Below, piece by piece: positions 33,615 through 41,841 of a DNA stretch of 56,016 nt. How positions within the stretch are numbered: the stretch's first letter is position 1; each line of letters starts with the position of its first letter. The notes under the pieces were generated by a model, which was given only the letters and a program-made list of their open reading frames with translations, made no database searches and was not told the origin of the DNA. The position numbers and the translations under genes were made by a program. The DNA is from Cohnella xylanilytica (GTDB taxonomy: Bacteria; Bacillota; Bacilli; Paenibacillales; Paenibacillaceae). The stretch lies in assembly GCF_014212175.1 (NCBI RefSeq), contig NZ_JACJVR010000140.1, positions 1 to 56,016 on the forward strand, in the 5' to 3' direction.

Positions 33615-34550
33615 TTAATAGTCGGCTTCCCGGTTGAACAGCTTCATCTGCACGAGGGAGATGACGAGCACGATGGCGAACAGGATGAACGCGGCCGCGG
33701 TGCCGTACCCCATCTGCATCTGCTGGAACGACGTCTTCCAGATGAAGTAGACGACCGTCTCCGTGGACCCGTTCGGCCCGCCGTTCGTCAGCACGAAGAC
33801 GAGGCCGGACAGCTTGATCGCGTCGATCGTCGTGATGATGACGACGAACGCGGTCGTCCGATTGAGCAGAGGCAGCGTGATCCGGAAGAACTGCTGGATC
33901 CGGTTCGCCCCGTCGACGCGCGACGCCTCGTACAGGTCTTGGGGAATGTTGTTGAGCCCCGCCAGGAAAATAATCATAAAGAAGCCCGCGCCCTTCCAGA
34001 TGCCCAGCAGAATAATGCCGTACATCGCCGTGTCGGGATTGGACAGGAAGTTCGTCGTCGGCAGATGGAGCGCCTTCAGCGCGTTGTTCAGAATGCCGAA
34101 CTCCTTGTTGTAGATCAGCTTGAACACCGTCGCCGCCACCGCGGTGGAGACGACGACCGGTATGAAGTACGCCGTCCGGAACAAGCCCGTCAGCCTAGCC
34201 TGCTTCTGGATGAGCAGCGCCAGGCCGAGCGCGATCGCGCTCTGCACCGGAATGACGACGATCGCGAAGTGGAAGGAGTGCTTCAGGCTGCCTAGGAATT
34301 GCGCATCGCGCAGCAGGTTCTTGTAATTGTCGAGGCCGACGAACGACCTCGAGCCGCCGAGCAGCGAGTCGTTCTGGAAGCTGATGACGAAGGCCTGGAT
34401 CATCGGGTAGAACACGAAGACGAGGAGGACGGCCAGCGCCGGCAGCACGAACCACCAGGCGGCCGCCTGCTCCCTTCGCAGGGCCGCTCCCATCCCCTTC
34501 CCTCGCGGAAGCTCCGTCGCCGCCGCGCGGCTTAGCTGTGTCTGTTCCAT
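33615..34550 (-). CDS. Carbohydrate ABC permease, MalF/UgpA type (levan locus)
   Basis: A 311-residue CUT1 permease: hydrophobic segments from about residue 30, the family pattern FYPMIQAFVISF near 47-58 and the EAA loop LYEASRVDGANRIQQFFRI near 205-223. ATG at 34550 follows AGAGG. It lies directly after the secreted GH32 gene and before its partner permease, consistent with coupling of extracellular hydrolysis to uptake. Confidence 0.9.
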   Translation of the reverse strand: MEQTQLSRAAATELPRGKGMGAALRREQAAAWWFVLPALAVLLVFVFYPMIQAFVISFQNDSLLGGSRSFVGLDNYKNLLRDAQFLGSLKHSFHFAIVVIPVQSAIALGLALLIQKQARLTGLFRTAYFIPVVVSTAVAATVFKLIYNKEFGILNNALKALHLPTTNFLSNPDTAMYGIILLGIWKGAGFFMIIFLAGLNNIPQDLYEASRVDGANRIQQFFRITLPLLNRTTAFVVIITTIDAIKLSGLVFVLTNGGPNGSTETVVYFIWKTSFQQMQMGYGTAAAFILFAIVLVISLVQMKLFNREADY

Positions 34551-34587
34551 ATGCGTTCCTCTCCGTTCATGGAATGGGGGCCTCCGT

Positions 34588-36528
34588 TCACGGCTCGTAG
34601 ACGAAGACGTCGACCGAGGCCCGAACCTGCCCGTCGGATGTCGTCGCGGCGATGGCGGCTTGTCCCTCCTTGAGGCCGATAACGGCCGGCGCTCCCGCCT
34701 CTCCCGTCTCCACCTTCGCCACCGTCTCGTCGCTGGACGTCCATGTCAGCTCCTGCGGCGAACCGAGCGGGACGACGGAGGCCCGAAGGCGCCCGGTCCC
34801 GCCGACGGGAACGTCGAGACTGCTTGCCGAGAGCCTGATCCGGATCGGCTTCGCGCTGTCCGGGTCTTCGTCCCGCCAGATCGGCTTCATCGGATAGAAG
34901 ACGGCCCTCTCCAGCTCGACGCTTCCCTTGGCCGAATAGATCTCGAGGCCGTCGCTCGTCTCGTCCGGGAACAGAATGGCCGAGAGTACCGCCTTCCCGT
35001 CGTTGGCGAACACTTCGAGCGTGCTCTCGTCCGAGTAGATTCTCAGCTTGATCCGGCCGTCTTCCGGCCGAAGCGGCGCGGAGAACGTCTCGGCGAAGCC
35101 GGCCTCGAAGGAGCTCTCCCCCGACTTCGTCCGGTCGAGCGTCAGCAGCCCGGCGGAGGCATCGTAGCGGAGAACCGTCTCCTGGCCTTCGCCCTTCCTC
35201 AGCTTGATGCCGAACTCCGCGTCCGCTTCGTCCTTCAAGGCGAACTCCGTCTCCAGCTCGAAGGACGTTCCGCGAAGGCCGGCGAGCGGGTTGGCGCCGC
35301 CGGGCTTGAGGACGGCCGCCTTCGTCTCGACGGCTTTGCCGCGAAGGGCGTCCAGCTCCCGGACCGGCCGCTGGACGAGCCGCACGCCTTCTCCGGGAAC
35401 GTCCGCGAGCGCCAGCTCCCGCGGGACGGACAGGTTGCCCTTCCACGGATCGGTCGGCATGCCGAACGGATACCGCCAGTTCGACATCCAGCCGGTCCAG
35501 ATGCGGCGCCCGTCCTCGGCGGGAATGTCGGAGTAGGAGACGGCGGCGTAGAAGTCCTTGCCGTAGTCGGTCCACAGCACCTTGGATGGCGGATTGTCGT
35601 TCGCGAACGTCTTCCCGTCGAACGAACCGACGAAATATTGCGCCGTCGAGCCCTTCGTCTCGGCGTTGCTGCCGATGCTGACGGTCAGCACCCACTTCTT
35701 CTCACCCGTTCCTTCGACCGGAAGCTCGAACAGGTCCGGACATTCCCACACCGCGGCGTGCGAGCCCTGATCCGCCCCGAACTCGCCGGTCTCGGTCCAT
35801 TCCTTCAAGTTCTTGGAGGAATAGAAGCGGACGCGGTTATCGACCGAGACGACCATGACCCAAGACCGGGACGGCTCGTGCCAGATCACCTTCGGATCCC
35901 GGAAGTCCTTCAGTCCCGGATTCGGAATGACCGGATTGCCCTCGTATTTCGTCCACGTCCGTCCCTTATCCGCGCTATAGGCGATGCTCTGGGACTGCGT
36001 CCCGTTCCGGAAGTGGGTGAAGATCGCGACGAGCCCCGCCTTGCCGCCGAAGAAGCCGCTCGTGTCGTCGCGGTCGACGACGGCGCTTCCCGACCAGATC
36101 TCGCCGAGGGAATCGCGAACGAGGGCGACCGGCAGGTGCGTCCAGTGGATCAGGTCCGTGCTGACGGCGTGCCCCCATTGCCCGCTGTTCTGGTAGAACT
36201 GGTGGTATTCGCCTTCGAAGAACACCATGCCGTTCGGGTCGCTCAGGTTGCCCGTCTCGGGGCTGAGATGGTATTGCGGTCGGAATCTCTCGGTGTAGTA
36301 GGCGGGGTCGGTCGAAAAGGAGAATGCCGCGGGAGCCGTTCCGGCCCCCGGCTCCCCTGCGCCCGGGGCGGGCGAAGCGGACGATGAGGGCGAGGCCGCC
36401 CCCGTCGCCGCCGGTCCGGAGGCCGTCGATTCCGGCTTCTCCGCTCCGTTCCCTTGGCAGCCCGCGAGCGCCATCGCCGCCGCCACTCCCGCTATCGTCA
36501 GGTTCATGGCCCTTCTGCCTCGCCGCAT
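34588..36528 (-). CDS. Secreted GH32 fructan hydrolase (levanase-like) with Ig-like domain
   Basis: A 646-residue lipoprotein: lipobox ALAGC (Cys24), Ser/Pro/Ala/Gly linker to about residue 68, GH32 five-bladed propeller (about 75-390), beta-sandwich (about 390-555), and a C-terminal Big_2-like domain (about 562-646). Catalytic residues fit NLSDPNG (nucleophile Asp), FRDPKV and WECPDLF (acid/base Glu). The nucleophile motif has Ser where WMNDPNG has Asn, and the following loop is shortened (YQNSGQWGHAV). It should cut levan or related fructan at the cell surface. ATG at 36528 follows GGAGGG and lies one base after the stop of the preceding GH32 gene. Confidence 0.88.
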   Translation of the reverse strand: MRRGRRAMNLTIAGVAAAMALAGCQGNGAEKPESTASGPAATGAASPSSSASPAPGAGEPGAGTAPAAFSFSTDPAYYTERFRPQYHLSPETGNLSDPNGMVFFEGEYHQFYQNSGQWGHAVSTDLIHWTHLPVALVRDSLGEIWSGSAVVDRDDTSGFFGGKAGLVAIFTHFRNGTQSQSIAYSADKGRTWTKYEGNPVIPNPGLKDFRDPKVIWHEPSRSWVMVVSVDNRVRFYSSKNLKEWTETGEFGADQGSHAAVWECPDLFELPVEGTGEKKWVLTVSIGSNAETKGSTAQYFVGSFDGKTFANDNPPSKVLWTDYGKDFYAAVSYSDIPAEDGRRIWTGWMSNWRYPFGMPTDPWKGNLSVPRELALADVPGEGVRLVQRPVRELDALRGKAVETKAAVLKPGGANPLAGLRGTSFELETEFALKDEADAEFGIKLRKGEGQETVLRYDASAGLLTLDRTKSGESSFEAGFAETFSAPLRPEDGRIKLRIYSDESTLEVFANDGKAVLSAILFPDETSDGLEIYSAKGSVELERAVFYPMKPIWRDEDPDSAKPIRIRLSASSLDVPVGGTGRLRASVVPLGSPQELTWTSSDETVAKVETGEAGAPAVIGLKEGQAAIAATTSDGQVRASVDVFVYEP

Positions 36529-36529
36529 G

Positions 36530-38071
36530 TCAGCCCTCCTCTCCGTCCCGGCCGTCGCCCAGGCTCCACAGCTTCAGGTTCGCGAAGCGGACCTCTCCGC
36601 CGACGGCCTCCAGAACGAGCGAGCGGCTCGACGTGCGAGGATAGATCCGGTTCGTGACGACTCTCTGTCCGTCGTTGACGAACAGCTCGATCGAGGACGT
36701 ATCCGCGAACAGCCGAAGCTTGATCCGATCCCCGGCCGAGGGCGGCAGGACCGACGTCGAGACGCCTCCGTCCCCCATCCCCGACCGTTCCCGATCGACC
36801 GTCAGCTTCCTCTCGGCGAAGACGTACCGGATCGAGGTCACGTCCTCCTCGTCCGGCTCTCCCGTCAGCCGGATCTCCAGCTCCTTCGCGGTCGTCCCGC
36901 CAAGGTCGAGCTCCGCCAGCCACTCCATCGCCGCGGGACGGCTCCAGCTTCTCGGCCGGCCATCCTCCAGCCGAAGCTCATCGTAGGCCAGCTCCTCGCC
37001 GCGAAGAGTGTCCAGCTCCTCGACCGGAACGGATGCGAGCGTCCCGTCCGGCAGCAGCTTCAATTCCCTCGGCAGCGTCATCGCTCCGTACCACCCGCGG
37101 TTCTCCGCGATCATCTTGGAGCCCCACATGTCCATCCAGCCGATCAGGATGCGGCGCCCCTTGTCGTCGAGGAACGTCTGCGCGGCATAGAAGTCGAAGC
37201 CGTCGTCCAGCTTCCCTTGGGCTTCCGGCGTGAAGACGCCCCTCTCGTAATCCATCTCCCCGACGAGATACAGATTCTTCGTCCCCTCCATGTTCATCGG
37301 GGACAGCGCGAGCACATGCTTGCCGCCGAGCGGGAACAAGTCCGGACACTCCCACATGTCCCCTTGGGTTCCGTCGCTCTCGGCCGCCACGCCGACGTAC
37401 TCCCAGTCCGTCAAGCCGGCGGACTTGTACAGCAGCGCCTGGCCGCGCCCGTTCTTGCCCGAGCCGACGACCATATACCAGCGGTCCCCGTGCCTCCATA
37501 CCTTCGGGTCCCGGAAGCCGAACCGCTCGCCTTCGTCCGGAACGTCCGCGATGACCGGGTTCCCGGCGAACTTCTCGAACCGGACGCCGTCCTCGCTTGC
37601 GGCCATGCACTGCGCTTCCGTCGGCTTGCGCCCGTCCACGTGGCCCGTATAGAACAGAACGAGCTTCCCGTCGCTCTCCACGGCGCTGCCGGACCAGCAG
37701 CCGTATCCGTCCTTGTCGCCGAGATCGTAGAACTCGGACGGGGCGAGGGCGACCGGCAGGTGCTCCCACCGGACGAGATCCTTGCTTTTCGCATGGCCCC
37801 AATGCATCGGACCCCACTTGTCTCCGTACGGGTAATGCTGGTAGAACAGGTGATATTCGCCTCTATATTGAATGAGCCCGTTCGGATCGTTCATCCACCC
37901 GGACGCCGGCATGAAGTGGTACCGCAGCCGGAACGGATCCCCCTGCACGGAATCCGCCCCGGCGCGCGCCGCCTCGTCCGCCCGTCTCGTCAACGTCTCA
38001 TGCGGAAGGTTCCGGCCGTTCTCCAACTCTCTCACCGATCCGCTCTCCCTTCTATCCTCGAATGCCCTCAT
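36530..38071 (-). CDS. sacA: Cytosolic GH32 sucrose/fructo-oligosaccharide hydrolase
   Basis: A 513-residue GH32 enzyme without signal peptide, matching sucrose-6-phosphate hydrolase/beta-fructofuranosidase length. Motifs are canonical: GWMNDPNG near 58-65 (nucleophile Asp), GFRDPKVW near 181-188 and MWECPDLF near 239-246. As import here is by ABC transporter, not PTS, the substrate is probably unphosphorylated sucrose or fructo-oligosaccharide, so SacA/ScrB is only the nearest named type. ATG at 38071 follows GGTGGG. A 147-bp gap upstream, with a terminator-like hairpin, separates it from the response regulator. Confidence 0.9.
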   Translation of the reverse strand: MRAFEDRRESGSVRELENGRNLPHETLTRRADEAARAGADSVQGDPFRLRYHFMPASGWMNDPNGLIQYRGEYHLFYQHYPYGDKWGPMHWGHAKSKDLVRWEHLPVALAPSEFYDLGDKDGYGCWSGSAVESDGKLVLFYTGHVDGRKPTEAQCMAASEDGVRFEKFAGNPVIADVPDEGERFGFRDPKVWRHGDRWYMVVGSGKNGRGQALLYKSAGLTDWEYVGVAAESDGTQGDMWECPDLFPLGGKHVLALSPMNMEGTKNLYLVGEMDYERGVFTPEAQGKLDDGFDFYAAQTFLDDKGRRILIGWMDMWGSKMIAENRGWYGAMTLPRELKLLPDGTLASVPVEELDTLRGEELAYDELRLEDGRPRSWSRPAAMEWLAELDLGGTTAKELEIRLTGEPDEEDVTSIRYVFAERKLTVDRERSGMGDGGVSTSVLPPSAGDRIKLRLFADTSSIELFVNDGQRVVTNRIYPRTSSRSLVLEAVGGEVRFANLKLWSLGDGRDGEEG

Positions 38072-38093
38072 TGTAGCCCACCGCGGCGGATAA

Positions 38094-38139
38094 AAATTTC
38101 ACTATGCTCGGGGATATGCTTGCAAATTTCTCGCTATGA
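38094..38139. repeat. Direct repeat AAATTTC...CTATG upstream of sacA
   Basis: AAATTTC-A-CTATG at 38094-38106 and AAATTTC-TCG-CTATGA at 38124-38139, 30 bp apart. They lie just upstream of the cytosolic GH32 gene and could bind the AraC-type response regulator; the spacing is larger than usual for that family. Confidence 0.35.
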
Positions 38140-38167
38140 CCCGCCGGCTGCTGCCGTGCGCCAACGC

Positions 38168-38196
38168 AAAAAGCCCCCCGTGCAGGGGGGGGGGGC
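38168..38196 (-). terminator. Terminator after the response regulator, with G11 tract
   Basis: On the minus strand a C-rich arm, TGCA loop and GGGGGGC arm are followed by TTTTT. The plus strand has an uninterrupted run of eleven G (38185-38195), longer than the stem needs. It lies 23 bp beyond the response-regulator stop and probably reduces read-through into the GH32 genes. Confidence 0.75.
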
Positions 38197-38218
38197 GGAA
38201 CCGACGGAGACAGACGGA

Positions 38219-39844
38219 CTAGCCGGACGAGAACAGCCTGTCCCGATATTCCTTCGGACTCGTTCCGTAATGCTTCTTGAACGCGGTGCTGAAGTAGCTC
38301 GAACTCGAATACCCGACCAGCATCGCGATGTCGGTCAGCTTCAGGTCGCCTTGGCGCAGCAGCTCCTCGGCCCGCTTCATCCGCGTCGCCGTCAAGTAGT
38401 CGCTGAACGTGACGCCCGCGATCTGCTTGAACAGGCCGGACAAGTACGTCTCGTTCAGATGGAACATGGCGGCGAGCGACGAGAGGGTGAGCTCGTAGGA
38501 ATAGTTCTCGTCGACGTACTTCTTCACCGCCTCCGCGAGCTGCACGCCGCCCGAAGCCCTCGTCCTCTTGACGGCTTGAACGACCTTGTCCGCCAGCCGG
38601 ACGATCCGCTCCATCGCTTCCTCGCGGGACGGATAGGAGGCGATCGTCGTCTGGCAGTCCCAGAGCAGCTTCTGAAGAGCCGGATCTCCGGTCTCGAACT
38701 TCTTCGCGACGGAGCTCAGGAGCAGCAGCACCCTCAGCGCCAGGAACGTGAATTCGAACCGGGACGTGTCGGCGTCCGGGGAGAACAGCTTGCCGAGCTG
38801 CGCGCGCAGCCCGTCGGAATCCAGGTTCTCGATCGCTTGGATGAGCCTTCTCTCCGTCTCCGGCGAGAACGCCTCCTCCTGCTCGGCGATGGAGCCCGCG
38901 GCGCCGGAGATCCGGACCGTGCTCCGGCTCCACGACAGCATGCAGGAGGCGTAGCCGTTTTTCAACCGACTCAGCCCTTGAATCGGCTCGCCCAGTCCGG
39001 CCACGCTCTCCAGCCGCAAGTAGCGCTCGACGTTCCGCTTCAATTCCCGGACGAACCGCTCGCCCCTCTCCTCGCCTTCCGGCCCTTCCGGCAGAACGAT
39101 CAGGAAGAACATCATGGACGAATGGCCGGCGTCGTAGAACGGGTACACCCCCTCCTGGCGATCGGCCGTCTCGCGGCACAGCAGCCGGAACGCGAGCTGC
39201 AGCAGATCGCGGCGCTCCTCGCCGTCCCCCAGCCGCCCGCTCGGAATTCTCATCTCGACCGCCGCGAACCGGGCCGTCAGCCGCTCGTCCTCGAGAATCG
39301 CAAGCCCCAGCTGCCGCGCCCGCTCCCGCGTCGCCGAGAAGCTGTACCAGTCGTCCTTCACCAGCTGAAGCAGGAACTGCTCCCGCAGCAGCTTCATCTG
39401 CCCGCTCTGCCGGTGCTCGTCCGCCCGGCTCTCGCTCTCGCGCAGCCGTTCCTGCCGCAGCTCCTCCGCCAGCTTCCCGAGAAGGGCGAGCAGCTCGCCG
39501 CGGACGACGGGCTTGAGCAGGTAATCCTTCACGCCGAGCTGAATGGCGGCCTTCATGTATTCGAAGTCGGAATAGCCCGACAGCACGACGAGGCGAAGGC
39601 CGGGATACAGCCGCTTGCACTCGCGTATGAACTCGATCCCGTCCATCTTCGGCATCCGGATGTCGGTGACGACGAGATCGGGCAGAGGGGACGATTCGGA
39701 TTCCAGCAGTTGCAGCAGCTCCAACCCTTCCAAGCCGTTCGAGGCTTCCGCCGCGATCTCGAAGCCGGCCGCCTCCCAGTCGATCTTCGCCTTGATGCTG
39801 CGCCGCACGCCCGCTTCGTCGTCCATCAGCATGACTCTGTACAT
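38219..39844 (-). CDS. YesN-type response regulator with AraC DNA-binding domain
   Basis: A 541-residue response regulator. The receiver domain (about 1-120) has acidic residues MDDE near 7-10, phospho-acceptor Asp61 in VVTDIRMPKMDG and Lys near 111 in YLLKPV. A long middle region follows, and the C-terminal 100 residues form the AraC helix-turn-helix pair (LTLSSLAAMFHLNETYLSGL and KLTDIAMLVGYSSSSYFSTA). ATG at 39844 follows AGGAG. It lies 7 bp after the histidine kinase gene and should activate the levan genes. Confidence 0.92.
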   Translation of the reverse strand: MYRVMLMDDEAGVRRSIKAKIDWEAAGFEIAAEASNGLEGLELLQLLESESSPLPDLVVTDIRMPKMDGIEFIRECKRLYPGLRLVVLSGYSDFEYMKAAIQLGVKDYLLKPVVRGELLALLGKLAEELRQERLRESESRADEHRQSGQMKLLREQFLLQLVKDDWYSFSATRERARQLGLAILEDERLTARFAAVEMRIPSGRLGDGEERRDLLQLAFRLLCRETADRQEGVYPFYDAGHSSMMFFLIVLPEGPEGEERGERFVRELKRNVERYLRLESVAGLGEPIQGLSRLKNGYASCMLSWSRSTVRISGAAGSIAEQEEAFSPETERRLIQAIENLDSDGLRAQLGKLFSPDADTSRFEFTFLALRVLLLLSSVAKKFETGDPALQKLLWDCQTTIASYPSREEAMERIVRLADKVVQAVKRTRASGGVQLAEAVKKYVDENYSYELTLSSLAAMFHLNETYLSGLFKQIAGVTFSDYLTATRMKRAEELLRQGDLKLTDIAMLVGYSSSSYFSTAFKKHYGTSPKEYRDRLFSSG

Positions 39845-39851
39845 CGGTTGT

Positions 39852-41708
39852 TCAACTCCTGCTCCAGGGAAGATTCAGCGTGATCGACGTTCCCCGTCCG
39901 GGCTCCGTATCGATCTCGAAGCGGAAGCCCTCCCCGTAATTCAGTCGGCATCGGGCAAGCACGTTCCGCAATCCGATGCGGTCGCCCGTCGAATTCAGAA
40001 TGGAGGCCGCATCCTTCTCCTTCTGAAGGGCGTCCCGCGCGAGGTCCGCCGCCAGCTCCGGCGCCATCCCGATCCCGTTGTCCGCGACGGTCAGCCGCAG
40101 CCGGCCGTCCGAGACGGACGAGCCGATGAACACGGACGCCGCTTCGGCCGCCCCCTTCTCGAGGCTGTACTTGACGGCGTTCTCCACGAGAGGCTGAAGA
40201 ATGAACTTCGGGACGAGCGCGTCGCCCGCGCCTTCCTCCTCTTCGATCCGGAGCTCCAAGTCCTCGTCGTACCTCAGCTTCAGAATGAACAGATAATCGC
40301 GAATATAAGCGAACTCCTCGGCGACGCGGACCCGGTCCGTGTTCAGGTTCAGGGAGTATCTCATCATCTGGCCGAGCGCCTCCGCGGCGTCCATGACCAG
40401 ATCCTCCCTCTTCATGGCGGCCAGTCCGCCGATGATCTCGAGGGAATTGTTGTAGAAGTGCGGATTGATCTGCAGCAGCAGCGCCTTGTATTCGGCGTTC
40501 TTGCGGCGCAGGTTCGTCTCGAACTCGGTCTCGATCAAATATTTGAGACGGTGGGTCATCTGCTCGAAGGCGTCGGTCACGAAGCCCAGCTCGCTATGGC
40601 CGGACTTGACGGACGGCATCAGCTTGAGCGCCTTGTCGAAGTCGCCGAGCTTCACCTGCCTCATCGCCCGGGCCATGCGGCTGAGCGGTCTCGTGATCCC
40701 CTTGGACAAGCCGAACGCCACGACGATGACGACGACGAGCAGCAGCCCGCTGATGAGCAGCATCGCGTTGCGGGTTTGGCGGATCTCGACGTACAGCTCG
40801 TCCTCGGGAACGATGCCGACGATCGTCCAGTTCGGTTCGGCCAGATGCCGGTAGAAAAGAAGGTAATCGGTCCCGTGTCTGCGGATCGGGATAAAGCCGG
40901 CCGGGGCGTCCGCCGTCCGGCCGCGGATCTCGCCCAGCGCGTCGCCGAGCAGCCCGCCTTCGGTTAGCGAGCCGGCCTCTTCGGTTCCATCGGGTTTAGC
41001 GGCTCCATCGGGTTCATCGGCTTCGCCAGCCTCGTTCTCCCCAAGGACGCTGCGTCCTTCGGAATCGAGCAGGAACGCTCTTCCGGTCTCGCCGAACCGG
41101 ATCTTCTCCAGCGGCGCCCGCAGCAGCTCCGTCGGGTAATTGACCTTGATGACCCCCATCGTCCTCAGCGATTGAAGCTGTACGAGCGGAAGGATATAGC
41201 CGTTGATCGCCCGGCCCGCCAGAGTCTCGTCCGCTTGGTCGGGGTCGAGATGCGACCTCGTCCACTTGACGCCCCGTTCGCGGTACTCCCCGTACCATTC
41301 CCGCTCCGCGTAGCTGCGGTCCTGCCTCCAGATGCCTCCGGCGCCGTCCGCGAACACGCCGATCGAGATGCCGTTCGAGTCGTTGATCGCCAGCGAGGAG
41401 AGGAATTCCTTCATTCTCCGCTTGGAGAGCAGCTTCTCTCCGGGGGACAGCTCGTCGTTGCGCAGGCCGGCCAGCCATTCCTGCGCGATCGGGCTGCCCA
41501 GCACTTGGTTGCCGGTGTCCTCGACCTGGGTCAGAAGAGTGTCGATATGCGAGGCGTACTGCTCGATCGTCTGCGACGTCGACACTTCGACGGAGCTCTG
41601 GATGGACTTCGCGGACCGGTCCGTCAGCGTATAGACGAGCACCGTGAACGGAACGATCAGCAGGATGGAGAACGCGGCCATTAACCGGCTGCGAAGCGAA
41701 TACAGCAT
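39852..41708 (-). CDS. YesM-type sensor histidine kinase
   Basis: A 618-residue membrane kinase: helix near 8-30, extracellular sensor region to about 295, second helix near 297-318 (MLLISGLLLVVVIVVAFGL), HAMP linker, then His_kinase (LLLQINPHFYNNSLEII, His as phospho-acceptor) and HATPase (VENAVKYSLEKG, VADNGIGM, GRGTSITLNL). An insertion rich in Glu/Ala/Gly/Asp sits in the sensor near 225-250. The ATG at 41708 after GGGGGG is preferred over one seven codons upstream. It is the partner of the response regulator directly downstream. Confidence 0.91.
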   Translation of the reverse strand: MLYSLRSRLMAAFSILLIVPFTVLVYTLTDRSAKSIQSSVEVSTSQTIEQYASHIDTLLTQVEDTGNQVLGSPIAQEWLAGLRNDELSPGEKLLSKRRMKEFLSSLAINDSNGISIGVFADGAGGIWRQDRSYAEREWYGEYRERGVKWTRSHLDPDQADETLAGRAINGYILPLVQLQSLRTMGVIKVNYPTELLRAPLEKIRFGETGRAFLLDSEGRSVLGENEAGEADEPDGAAKPDGTEEAGSLTEGGLLGDALGEIRGRTADAPAGFIPIRRHGTDYLLFYRHLAEPNWTIVGIVPEDELYVEIRQTRNAMLLISGLLLVVVIVVAFGLSKGITRPLSRMARAMRQVKLGDFDKALKLMPSVKSGHSELGFVTDAFEQMTHRLKYLIETEFETNLRRKNAEYKALLLQINPHFYNNSLEIIGGLAAMKREDLVMDAAEALGQMMRYSLNLNTDRVRVAEEFAYIRDYLFILKLRYDEDLELRIEEEEGAGDALVPKFILQPLVENAVKYSLEKGAAEAASVFIGSSVSDGRLRLTVADNGIGMAPELAADLARDALQKEKDAASILNSTGDRIGLRNVLARCRLNYGEGFRFEIDTEPGRGTSITLNLPWSRS

Positions 41709-41841
41709 GCGGAACGCCCCCCGGATCATCGAACGAGCAAGAAGAGACGATCCGCGTACGGCCGTCTCTTCCCGCTAGGAATGGGATTCATATACATGAG
41801 CTGGTTAAAGCACTATTAAAGCGATAAAGCGCGATTAACGG

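Noticed and set aside
38094..38139. A cre site at TTGCAAGCATATCC upstream of sacA
   Set aside because: The central CG of the cre consensus is missing.
36506..39883. Very long open frame of about 1100 codons antisense to sacA and the response regulator
   Set aside because: It lies opposite clearly conserved GH32 and response-regulator genes; long antisense frames are expected at this GC content.
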